A DNA stretch of 64,000 nucleotides, taken from positions 248,001 through 312,000 of the forward strand of contig SMDA01000004.1 of NCBI GenBank assembly GCA_004346645.1, read 5' to 3'. This stretch comes from Gulbenkiania mobilis. GTDB taxonomy: Bacteria; Pseudomonadota; Gammaproteobacteria; Burkholderiales; Chromobacteriaceae. Positions 55,645 to 64,000 of the stretch are shown here, one piece after another. Each line of letters starts with the position of its first letter. Position 1 is the stretch's first letter. Both the position numbers and the translations under genes were made by a program. Under the pieces are notes generated by a model. That model was not told where the DNA came from, did no database searches, and saw only the letters and a program-made list of their open reading frames with translations.

Positions 55645-56125
55645 GGTACGGTGGCCACGCAGGACGCGCCCTTCCCGCGGCAAGCCACCCCTCCTTACAG
55701 GATACGACCGGATTAGAGCAAGACCCCGGCGCGGGCTGCCTGATCGTAGAGGCCGGGCAGCCTCCGCAGTAGCTACGCCCTGTTGCCGATCTCGTTGCTG
55801 GCCACGCTCTTCTCCTGCGCAGGGTGCTCAGTCACGGCTCGCGTACGTCGGTGTCGCGCTGGCAGGGGGCGGCATCGGCCTTCGCAGTGCCACACTGTCG
55901 CTCCTTGTGGCTGCGTACGTCCCCTCTGTGCCCGTTTCTTCAGCGTCTACAGACGCTTGGGGATACGCTCGATGTTAAGCACCCAGCAGAGCGCAACACG
56001 CCAGGCGCCGGGCATCACCCCCTTGGTCCTCGCCACTGTCTGTGACGGACTGCGCCTTGCGACCGGAGGTAACGTGGTGCACGCCAGGGCATCGACGCCC
56101 TCCGCCTACACTAAGCCCTGACCGG

Positions 56126-56158
56126 CCAAGGTTGGCCGAAGGCTTCGGCCAACCTTGG
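56126..56158. repeat. Perfect inverted pair of CTTCGGCCAACC repeats
   Basis: CCAAGGTTGGCCGAAG, one G, then CTTCGGCCAACCTTGG. The 16-bp arms are perfect and extend 4 bp beyond the 12-mer. Cores at 56131-56140 and 56144-56153. No T-run follows. In Neisseria, inverted pairs of the uptake sequence often sit at gene ends. Confidence 0.95.
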
Positions 56159-56580
56159 TCCTGCGGAACTTGGCCTGGAAGTACGCAAGCTCCACACGCT
56201 GGCCACTGGGTGAAAGACACCGGCATCGCCGGCCTGGGGATCGCCGAAGGGACGCTGCAGGTAAACATCCCCCACCTCGGCACACCGCTGCAAACAGTAC
56301 GCTCTACCCCACTGGCGACAGTGCTTCCGGAACAGTACGGCGCAGTGACGCCGGCAGCGAACGCCTTCTAGCTCAGCCCTGGATGCGGCAGCGGTTTTTA
56401 GCCGGGGGCCGGCAGGCCGGGCGCTTTATGCGCACCTACAACACCACGAGGCGGTGCGACCGAACGCAGCGGTACGCCCCCCACGGCGGGTGTTCTGCCA
56501 AGCCGTAAGCACCGGCCCCGCTGCACGGGCCGCAGGCGCCCGATAGATGGCGGGGGTCGTGTGACAGGGCTACACGGGGC

Positions 56581-56591
56581 TTCGGCCAACC
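56581..56591 (+). repeat. Intergenic copy of the CTTCGGCCAACC repeat
   Basis: GGGGCTTCGGCCAACCGG, in the same gene-free spacer as the inverted pair. Confidence 0.9.
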
Positions 56592-56818
56592 GGTCGACCA
56601 GCCTTAAAAACCAAGAAGCAAGGCGCGCCAGCATTGGGCCGGTGTCGCCTGCCGCCCGCGGCGGCAACACCCTGACCTGACGCAAAACCCTGTGCCAATC
56701 GGGGTTGGCAGGCCGGGCAGGCGTGGTAGCATTGCGCCCGCCAGACGTTTGTAGAGCAAACGCACCAATTCAGGCGGCCGGCGTCCGGCCCGCCGCCCCA
56801 TGCAGAACAGGAGAACAC

Positions 56819-57400
56819 ATGACCATCTTGTCTCAGGTACTCGAACACAATCAGTCCTTCGTAACCAACCGCGAATACGAGCAGTTCAAGACCGACAAGT
56901 TTCCGCACAAAAGCCTGGCGGTCCTGGCCTGCATGGATGCGCGTCTGGTCGAGCTGCTGCCCAAGGCGATGGGACTGAAGAACGGCGACGCCAAGCTGAT
57001 CAAGAACGCCGGCGCGCTCGTCACCCACCCGTGGGGCTCGGTGATGCGCAGCCTGCTGGTGGCGGTCTACGAGCTGCGGGCCGAAGAAATCTGCGTCGTG
57101 GCCCACCACGACTGTGGCATGCGCGCCATCGACCCGCAGCACATCCTGGACAGCGCCTGTGCCCGGGGCGTGAGCGAAGAGACGCTGACCACGCTGCGCG
57201 GGGCCGGTATCGATCTGGAAAAATGGCTTAAGGGTTTCGACAACGTGGAAGACAGCGTGCGTCACACGGTCGAGGTGATCCGCTCGCACCCGCTGATGCC
57301 CCACGACGTACCGGTGCACGGCATGGTGATCCATCCCACCACCGGCGCTCTGTCGGTGATCGTCGACGGCTACGCCGGCCGCACCAGCCAGGCCGCATGA
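56819..57400 (+). CDS. can: Beta-carbonic anhydrase
   Basis: 193 residues. Interconverts CO2 and bicarbonate with zinc. Ligands: Cys38 with the Asp40-Arg42 dyad in ACMDARL, and His96-Cys99 in HHDCGM. HGMVIHPTTGALSVIVDG near the C-terminus. The ATG at 56819 has an AGGAGA site. The stop overlaps the nadD start by 4 nt. The fine class of beta-CA is not determined. Confidence 0.94.
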   Translation: MTILSQVLEHNQSFVTNREYEQFKTDKFPHKSLAVLACMDARLVELLPKAMGLKNGDAKLIKNAGALVTHPWGSVMRSLLVAVYELRAEEICVVAHHDCGMRAIDPQHILDSACARGVSEETLTTLRGAGIDLEKWLKGFDNVEDSVRHTVEVIRSHPLMPHDVPVHGMVIHPTTGALSVIVDGYAGRTSQAA

Positions 57401-58041
57401 CACGCAGGCTGGGCTGCTTCGGCGGCACTTTCGACCCGGTACACCAGGCCCATCTACGGATGGCGCGGGCGTTCCGCGATGAACTCGGACTGGACGAGGT
57501 GCGACTGATCCCGGCCGGCCAACCCTATCACCGCACGGCAGGCCCCCAAGCCTCGGCACAGGACAGGCTGGCGATGGTGACGCTGGCGTTGGCCGACGAG
57601 CCGGGGCTTGTTGCCGATGGCCGGGAAGTGGCACGCCTGCGACCGGCCTACACGGTGGAAACCTTGGCCGAACTGCGCTCGGAAATCGGCCCCCAGGCCG
57701 AGCTGTGGTGCCTGATCGGAGGCGACTCGCTCGAGCAACTGGACACCTGGCACCGCTGGCAGGACCTTTTGGGGCTGGCCAACATCGCGGTGGCGCTGCG
57801 CCCCGGCTTCGATGCCGAGCGCCTGCCCCCCGCAGTGGCCACGGAATGGCAGGCACGCCAAGTCACTGATTTTTCAAAACGAACGCCTTCCGGTACAATG
57901 CGCCCCCTGGCGCTGCCACCTGTCGACGTGTCGGCCACCGACATCCGTAGCCGGCTGGCCCGTGGCGCCTCTGTCGCCGATGCGCTGCCACCGGCCGTGG
58001 CCGCCTATATTGCCCGCCACGGCCTGTACCGGACGCCCTAG
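57397..58041 (+). CDS. nadD: Nicotinate-nucleotide adenylyltransferase
   Basis: 214 residues. Makes deamido-NAD+ from NaMN and ATP. GCFGGTFDPVHQAHLRMA with the nucleotide-binding histidines, LIGGDSLEQLDTWHRW, and VSATDIRSRLARG near the C-terminus. Coupled to carbonic anhydrase and followed 119 nt later by rsfS, the widespread nadD-rsfS-rlmH order. Confidence 0.96.
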   Translation: MTRRLGCFGGTFDPVHQAHLRMARAFRDELGLDEVRLIPAGQPYHRTAGPQASAQDRLAMVTLALADEPGLVADGREVARLRPAYTVETLAELRSEIGPQAELWCLIGGDSLEQLDTWHRWQDLLGLANIAVALRPGFDAERLPPAVATEWQARQVTDFSKRTPSGTMRPLALPPVDVSATDIRSRLARGASVADALPPAVAAYIARHGLYRTP

Positions 58042-58160
58042 GCGCACCGGCACCGAACCGGGCCACGACCCCGTGGCCCGCGCTCTTTACAGGGGACCTC
58101 TGCCGGGCACGCTCTCTGCCGCACAGCATGTCCCCGCCCAACCGAGTACACAAGGACACC

Positions 58161-58529
58161 ATGGAAGTACAAGATATTGCGAAACTGGCCGTCGAGGCCC
58201 TTGAGGACATCAAGGGCAAGGACATCATCGAGCTGGACACCACCAACCTCACTTCGCTGTTCCAGCGCATGATCGTCTGCACCGGCGACTCCAACCGCCA
58301 GGTCAAGGCCTTGGCCAACAGCGTCAGCGTGGCGCTCAAGGAAGCTGGCGTAGAGCTGGTCGGCACCGAAGGCGAGCAAAGCGGCGAGTGGGTACTGGTG
58401 GACGCCGGCGACGTGGTGGTCCATGTCATGCTGCCGGCCGTTCGCGACTACTACGACCTCGAAGCCCTCTGGGGTGGCGAGAAGCCTTCGTTCGTACCGC
58501 CGGGCGGCAAGCCCTGGAAGGCCGTTTGA
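58161..58529 (+). CDS. rsfS: Ribosomal silencing factor RsfS
   Basis: 122 residues. Binds L14 and blocks subunit joining during starvation. [24 protein letters not shown] and the core [21 protein letters not shown] are typical. ATG at 58161 has a CAAGGACACC site; an ATG at 58128 lies upstream but is less likely. Confidence 0.95.
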   Translation: MEVQDIAKLAVEALEDIKGKDIIELDTTNLTSLFQRMIVCTGDSNRQVKALANSVSVALKEAGVELVGTEGEQSGEWVLVDAGDVVVHVMLPAVRDYYDLEALWGGEKPSFVPPGGKPWKAV

Positions 58530-58626
58530 TGCACCCCGGGTCGGGCACGCTGTCCGACCCTTCCGTTGCACTTGCCCTTCTGTGGCCATCGCCCAGCGGG
58601 GCGCTGCGGATCACACCGTCTCACCG

Positions 58627-59097
58627 ATGAAGATTACCGTACTGGCTGTTGGCACCAAGATGCCGCGCTGGGTGGATGAAGCCTACCGGGACTACGCCAA
58701 GCGTTTCGGCCGCGACATCAGCTTCGAGCTGAAAGAGATCAAGCCCGAGAAGCGCGGCGGCGGCGTGACCGCGGAAAAGGGCATTGCCGCCGAGCACACG
58801 CGTCTGGTGGCGGCCTTGCCCCAACGCGCCCGGCTGGTGGTGCTGGACGAGCGCGGCCGCAACTGGACCACACTGCAGCTGGCCGAGGCAATGAAGGGCT
58901 GGCAGGCCGCCGGTGACGATCTGTGCTTCGTCATCGGGGGTGCCGATGGGCTCTCTGCGGAACTCAAGGCCCGTGCCGACGTTCTATTGCAACTCTCGGC
59001 GCTGACCCTGCCGCACGGCATGGTCCGTGTTCTTCTGACCGAGCAGCTCTACCGCGCGCAGTCCATTCTGCACAACCACCCCTACCACCGCGAGTGA
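58627..59097 (+). CDS. rlmH: 23S rRNA pseudouridine-1915 N3-methyltransferase
   Basis: 156 residues. SPOUT methyltransferase acting on helix 69 of 70S ribosomes. [13 protein letters not shown] at the start, [27 protein letters not shown] and the C-terminal knot [20 protein letters not shown], then HPYHRE. Follows rsfS. Confidence 0.97.
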   Translation: MKITVLAVGTKMPRWVDEAYRDYAKRFGRDISFELKEIKPEKRGGGVTAEKGIAAEHTRLVAALPQRARLVVLDERGRNWTTLQLAEAMKGWQAAGDDLCFVIGGADGLSAELKARADVLLQLSALTLPHGMVRVLLTEQLYRAQSILHNHPYHRE

Positions 59098-59177
59098 CGG
59101 GGCGCGGCCGGCCCGGGTTGAAAGCCAGTCCTTCGCCCGCAGCTAGAGAGCTCTCCCAACCGGAACCCCCTCTGCCC

Positions 59178-59921
59178 ATGAAACCACGTTTCCTGCTTGC
59201 CCTACTGGCCGGTCTGGCATTCAGCCCGATGGCCTTGGCCGATCTGTACGGCTTTGTGGACGAAGACGGCCATGTGTTTCTGGCCGATCATCAGGTGGAC
59301 AGCCGCTACCAGCTCTTCAGGAAAGGGAATGGCCCCGCCGCCGCGCCCCTGGAACTCAACACCCTGAACCGTCCCGAGGGCAAGGCCGTGGCCGGCCGGG
59401 GCCTGGCTGCCGCCATCAGGGCGCCTTCGGCCAACCCTCGCCTGAAGGCCAGCTTTTCCCGGCTGATCGCCCAGACCGCCCGCGAGCACAAGCTGGACGA
59501 AGACCTGCTGCATGCCATCGTCAACGTCGAATCCGGCTACAACGCCCAGGCCCTCTCGCCCAAGGGCGCGGTGGGGCTGATGCAGGTGATGCCGGCCACG
59601 GCCGAGCGCTTCGGTGTCACCAACCTCAACGATCCACGCCAGAACCTCAAGGCTGGCGCGCGCTACCTGCGCTTCCTGCTGTCACAGTTCGGCAATGACC
59701 TGCCGCGGGTGCTCGCGGCTTACAACGCGGGCGAAGGCGCGGTCCAGAAATATGGCAAAACGCTCCCCCCTTACCGCGAGACGCGCGATTACGTCGCCAA
59801 GGTGATGGCTTCGTATGGTCAACCCTATGCCGGCCCCGGCGCTTCCGGGCTCGAGAAAACAGTGGGCCGCAAGAAGCCGGGCGGACGTGTAAGTTTTACC
59901 ATTTCCCCGGACGCACTCTAA
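59178..59921 (+). CDS. Lytic transglycosylase with N-terminal DUF4124
   Basis: 247 residues. Signal peptide (MKPRFLLALLAGLAF to about residue 21), a DUF4124-like segment (ADLYGFVDEDGHVFLADH, about 21-48), then the SLT domain: IVNVESGYNAQALSPKGA with catalytic Glu118, GLMQVMPATAERFG, and LAAYNAGEGAVQKYG. Cleaves glycan strands in the periplasm. Contains one TTCGGCCAACC repeat at 59426. Probably the last gene after rlmH; ends at a terminator. Confidence 0.95.
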   Translation: MKPRFLLALLAGLAFSPMALADLYGFVDEDGHVFLADHQVDSRYQLFRKGNGPAAAPLELNTLNRPEGKAVAGRGLAAAIRAPSANPRLKASFSRLIAQTAREHKLDEDLLHAIVNVESGYNAQALSPKGAVGLMQVMPATAERFGVTNLNDPRQNLKAGARYLRFLLSQFGNDLPRVLAAYNAGEGAVQKYGKTLPPYRETRDYVAKVMASYGQPYAGPGASGLEKTVGRKKPGGRVSFTISPDAL

Positions 59922-59950
59922 GCGGCGAGCTGTTTGGCTCCTGCGCACGA

Positions 59951-59985
59951 AAACGGGCGCCCTCCCTAGTCGGAGGCGCCCGTTT
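59951..59985 (+). terminator. Intrinsic terminator after the lytic transglycosylase
   Basis: AAACGGGCGCC(C)TCC / GGAGGCGCCCGTTT with a single bulge, followed by ACATTATTTTT. Confidence 0.85.
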
Positions 59986-60055
59986 ACATTATTTTTCCCT
60001 TTTTAAACAGACGCTTGCGTGCCAGGACAGCACCATTTCGGCCCTGCACACAAGG

Positions 60056-60087
60056 AAAACCCCCAGCCGGGGGAAATCGGCTGGGGG
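60056..60087 (-). terminator. Intrinsic terminator for the small hypothetical gene
   Basis: CCCCCAGCCG / CGGCTGGGGG with an 8-nt loop; on the minus strand TTTT follows. About 160 nt beyond the stop of the gene at 60247-60564. Confidence 0.75.
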
Positions 60088-60140
60088 CGCATCCACAGTC
60101 AAATCGGGAGGGGTAAAGCGGGCAATGGCTTAGGCAACGC

Positions 60141-60151
60141 TTCGGCCAACC
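60141..60151 (+). repeat. Intergenic copy of the CTTCGGCCAACC repeat
   Basis: GCTTCGGCCAACCC between the small hypothetical gene and its terminator. Confidence 0.9.
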
Positions 60152-60246
60152 CTACCACCGGTAAACCTTACCGGCCCCTTCCGCGGGCGTACCCCGCTGT
60201 CCCGCCCTCAGGCAGGACAGCGGTTTTCGCCAGCAGAATCATGATC

Positions 60247-60564
60247 TTAGAGGCGAACGCCTAGCAGGTCGCCTAGCGGTTCCGCGATGTCGCGGTACAT
60301 GGCCTTGTGATTGAACACCCCGAGAAAGCCGGGGAAGTCTTCAGGAGATTGTAAAATTTGCCGAGCCTTGCGCGAAGTGAGCTTGTGCAGGCGCAGAATG
60401 CGACCATCCCAGTGAACGAGACGCGAGTCTTCCGCCAGCAGCAGTACGTCCAGCGCCTGATGGACCAGCTCTACGAGCACGATCTTGCTGCGGGTACGGC
60501 CTTCTGCCACGCAGATGGGGTTGAAAGCCTGTACAACGGGGAGAGTCATCGAGGCGGACTGCAT
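60247..60564 (-). CDS. Small hypothetical protein
   Basis: 105 residues if started at 60564 (MQSASMTLPVVQAF), or 100 from 60549. No domain recognised. It reads as a real soluble protein: LVELVHQALDVLLLAEDSRLVHWDGRILRLHKL. A short Arg-rich segment TSRKARQILQ follows. It has its own terminator and lies beyond the holA terminator, so it is a separate unit. GC content appears lower than in its neighbours. Confidence 0.6.
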   Translation of the reverse strand: MQSASMTLPVVQAFNPICVAEGRTRSKIVLVELVHQALDVLLLAEDSRLVHWDGRILRLHKLTSRKARQILQSPEDFPGFLGVFNHKAMYRDIAEPLGDLLGVRL

Positions 60565-60690
60565 ACTCTTACCAACCTTTCTTCCTAATGCCTGTGGGAG
60601 CATTTGTGTAATTTCAGAGCCAGACGAGCGGCACGCGATGGCGTGTGTGCACGCATAAATGAGCAATTACCGTGCCCGATCTGAAAAAAG

Positions 60691-60720
60691 AAAGAAAAAG
60701 CCACGAAGGATTTCGTGGCT
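60691..60720 (-). terminator. Intrinsic terminator of the leuS-lptE-holA operon
   Basis: AGCCACGAA/TTCGTGGCT with a 4-nt loop; on the minus strand TTTTTCTTTC follows. About 30 nt after the holA stop. Confidence 0.9.
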
Positions 60721-60751
60721 GGCAGTAAATGGCAGGGCCCGCAGGCCGACG

Positions 60752-61756
60752 TCAGCTTGCCAGGCGCACGCCCAGGGCGCGCAGTGCAAACCAGGCCTCG
60801 CCCGGCTCAATGCCCTTGATGATGCGGTCGATGCGTGCGCACTCCGCCCATGCTTCCATCAGGGCCCGGGGGCCCAACCGCGCCAGCGCTGGCTCGGCCA
60901 GGCGCTGCTTCTCCCCCCACAGCTTGAGTTCGCGCGCCATTTCGCGCACCGTACGGCCCGCCTTGCGCCCTTGGCGCAGACGGATCAGCGTGCGCACTTC
61001 CTCGGTCAACGCCCACAGCACCAGTACCGGCGCCTCTCCTTCAGCGGCCAGGCCGTCGATCATGCGCACCGTGCGCGGTACGTCACCGGCGAGCCAGGCT
61101 TCCGAGAGCTGGAAGACATCGAAGCGTGCCACATCGGCCACTGCTTCGGCCAAGGTGGTCAGGCTCAGCTCGCCAGGCGGATGCAGCAGGCCCAGTTTGT
61201 CGATCTCCTGACGTGCTGCCAGGAGGTTGCCCTCGACCCGGTCGACGAAAAAAGCAAGCGCCTCCGGGGTCATGGACTGCTTCTGAGCCGCCAGTCGCCG
61301 CGCCACCCAGGCAGGCAGGTCGGTGCGGCTGACGGGACGTGCTTCCACCACCACCGCCCCCTTCTCGAGCGCGGTGAACCACTTGCTGGAGAGCTGGGTG
61401 CGTTCCAGCTTGGGCAGGGTGACCAGCGTCACCGTGTCGGCGGGCGGATGCGCGACCAGGCGCACCAGTGCCTCACTGCCTTCGGCGCCGGGCTTGCCTG
61501 AGGGAATGCGCACTTCGAGAAGGCGCAGGCTGGCAAAGAGCGACAGGCTGTCCGCTGCACCTGCAAGCTGCGACCAGTCGAAGTCACCCTCGGCGGTCAA
61601 CACCTCACGTTCGGCATACCCCGCCTGGCGGGCAGCCTCACGAATGGCATCCGCCGCCTCCAGCGCCAGCAGCGCCTCCTCCCCGTGGATCAGGTAAAGC
61701 GGGGCCAGCCCTCTAGCCAGCAGCCCCGGCAGCGCCTCAGGGCTGGCTTGTGGCAT
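60752..61756 (-). CDS. holA: DNA polymerase III subunit delta
   Basis: 334 residues. Clamp-loader subunit that opens the beta clamp. ALPGLLARGLAPLYLIHGEEALL at the N-terminus, TLPKLERTQLSSKWFTALE, LLAARQEIDKLGLL and FDVFQLSEAWLAGDVPRTVRM are family-typical. Start at 61756 (MPQASPEAL) overlaps the end of lptE by 20 nt, the usual leuS-lptE-holA order. Confidence 0.96.
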   Translation of the reverse strand: MPQASPEALPGLLARGLAPLYLIHGEEALLALEAADAIREAARQAGYAEREVLTAEGDFDWSQLAGAADSLSLFASLRLLEVRIPSGKPGAEGSEALVRLVAHPPADTVTLVTLPKLERTQLSSKWFTALEKGAVVVEARPVSRTDLPAWVARRLAAQKQSMTPEALAFFVDRVEGNLLAARQEIDKLGLLHPPGELSLTTLAEAVADVARFDVFQLSEAWLAGDVPRTVRMIDGLAAEGEAPVLVLWALTEEVRTLIRLRQGRKAGRTVREMARELKLWGEKQRLAEPALARLGPRALMEAWAECARIDRIIKGIEPGEAWFALRALGVRLAS

Positions 61757-62279
61757 GCGCGGTCCCGACCGGCTGCGGCATGTCAGGACGAAGGAAGGAC
61801 AGCCGGGTGACGATCTGCTCGGCGGCGTCGCGGCGCATGTCGTTCCACAGCATCGCCTCTTCTTGCTCCTTACCCAAGATATCCTTGTCGGAGTAGCCCA
61901 TTTCACGGCGGACGACGATGGTCATTGGCGCACCGTAGCGTTCGCCGTTCTTGAGCAGCTCGGCGCTGACACGGTAGGTCAGCTGGTATTCGTTGACCTT
62001 GCCGCCGCGGTTGATGGTGAGGATGTCCCGGGCACTGGCCTCGCCGTACACCCGCAGCACTGCCTCGGCGCCCTTGGCCTGCGGCCAGAGCTGCACGCGT
62101 TCGTCACGGCGCAGAGTAGTGAGCAGGGCATCGCCCAGCGTCACATTCTCCAGCGATACGAACAGTGCGGTGAATGGCAGCGGCCGGGCCGGGCCCGACA
62201 GGCCCCGAAGATGGAAGCCGCAGGCCGAGAGGCCGACCATCACCAATACGGCGAAGGTCCACTGCATCAGACGGGTCAT
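61737..62279 (-). CDS. lptE: LPS-assembly lipoprotein LptE
   Basis: 180 residues. Lipoprotein signal with lipobox GLSAC (cysteine 20) followed by GFHLRG, the LptE hallmark. It plugs the LptD barrel that inserts LPS in the outer membrane. LTYRVSAELLKNGERYGAP and KEQEEAMLWNDMRRDAAEQIVTRL match the family. Start at 62279 is the signal-peptide methionine. Confidence 0.95.
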   Translation of the reverse strand: MTRLMQWTFAVLVMVGLSACGFHLRGLSGPARPLPFTALFVSLENVTLGDALLTTLRRDERVQLWPQAKGAEAVLRVYGEASARDILTINRGGKVNEYQLTYRVSAELLKNGERYGAPMTIVVRREMGYSDKDILGKEQEEAMLWNDMRRDAAEQIVTRLSFLRPDMPQPVGTAHATSQP

Positions 62280-62333
62280 GCGTCGTCTCCTGAAAAAAAG
62301 GCCGGGTTGCCCCGGCCCGGGCCGCACTGCGGC

Positions 62334-64000
<1,667 letters not shown>

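Larger units (their letters stand above)
55645..56818. other. 1.17-kb spacer without a recognisable gene
   Basis: No open frame here has a protein-like composition; the best (56042-56371, plus) is a 109-residue frame with no recognisable domain. The segment carries three copies of the CTTCGGCCAACC repeat, two of them as a perfect inverted pair. It may hold decayed genes, but nothing could be identified. Confidence 0.55.
59922..60246. other. 325-bp spacer with two terminators and one repeat
   Basis: Between convergent genes: the slt terminator (59951-59985), a second hairpin reading the other way (60056-60087) and the repeat at 60141. No coding frame. Confidence 0.7.

Noticed and set aside
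56042-56371. A 109-residue plus-strand open frame
   Set aside because: It has no recognisable domain, no ribosome site, and spans the inverted repeat.

Overview
The window is 64 kb of a high-GC chromosome. It carries conserved housekeeping genes and no phage, transposon, CRISPR array or tRNA that I could find. Gene content points to a betaproteobacterium of the order Neisseriales, probably Chromobacteriaceae-like. The evidence is a dihydrolipoamide dehydrogenase with its own N-terminal lipoyl domain (as in the Neisseria p64k protein), a pyruvate dehydrogenase operon of aceE-aceF-lpdA type, and a sigma factor/DUF3619/DUF3106/RDD cluster typical of Betaproteobacteria. The genus is an inference. 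Both ends cut a gene: psd at the left and leuS at the right.

Layout. 1-3.8 kb: end of psd, then the ilvI-ilvH-ilvC branched-chain operon on the minus strand. 4-6.4 kb: a tight plus-strand sigma factor operon followed by a MarR regulator. 6.9-9.2 kb: proS and a lytic transglycosylase. 9.4-14 kb: an LTA-synthase-like phosphoglycerol transferase coupled to a PAP2 phosphatase, then the potassium transporter kup. 14-17 kb: an unusual GNAT-AmpD fusion, a hemerythrin and a Na/Ca antiporter. 17-20 kb: tal and phoBR, with a near-consensus Pho box before phoB. 20.2-20.4 kb: a candidate small RNA. 20.5-24.5 kb: an Lrp regulator, a YedA-type exporter, a stand-alone tolQ, a TsaC-like protein, and a FlgO/lipoprotein pair. 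24.6-30.4 kb: purD, an unknown membrane-anchored protein, purH, fis, dusB and the RNase P RNA gene. 30.4-40.8 kb: a large PAS/GGDEF/EAL protein, tamB-tamA, a secreted hypothetical, and a frameshifted gene with a HEPN-like motif. 41.4-48.9 kb: a GNAT gene and the pyruvate dehydrogenase operon aceE-aceF-GNAT-lpdA. 49.2-54.6 kb: a BepA-like protease and a sulfide/persulfide-response locus (bigR-pmpA-pmpB-sulP, divergent from a persulfide-dioxygenase-like hydrolase). 54.7-60 kb: a DUF2804 protein, a 1.2-kb spacer without a recognisable gene, carbonic anhydrase, nadD-rsfS-rlmH and a second lytic transglycosylase. 60.2-64 kb: a small hypothetical, holA, lptE and leuS.

The most striking signal is not a gene. 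The 10-mer TTCGGCCAAC (extended consensus CTTCGGCCAACC) occurs 34 times by hand count, in both orientations, inside genes in at least five peptide contexts and also between genes. Once it forms a perfect 16-bp inverted pair. By composition less than one copy would be expected. Density, strand symmetry and the inverted pair all resemble the DNA uptake sequences of Neisseriaceae, but the word is different. I propose it as a candidate uptake-sequence dialect for this lineage.
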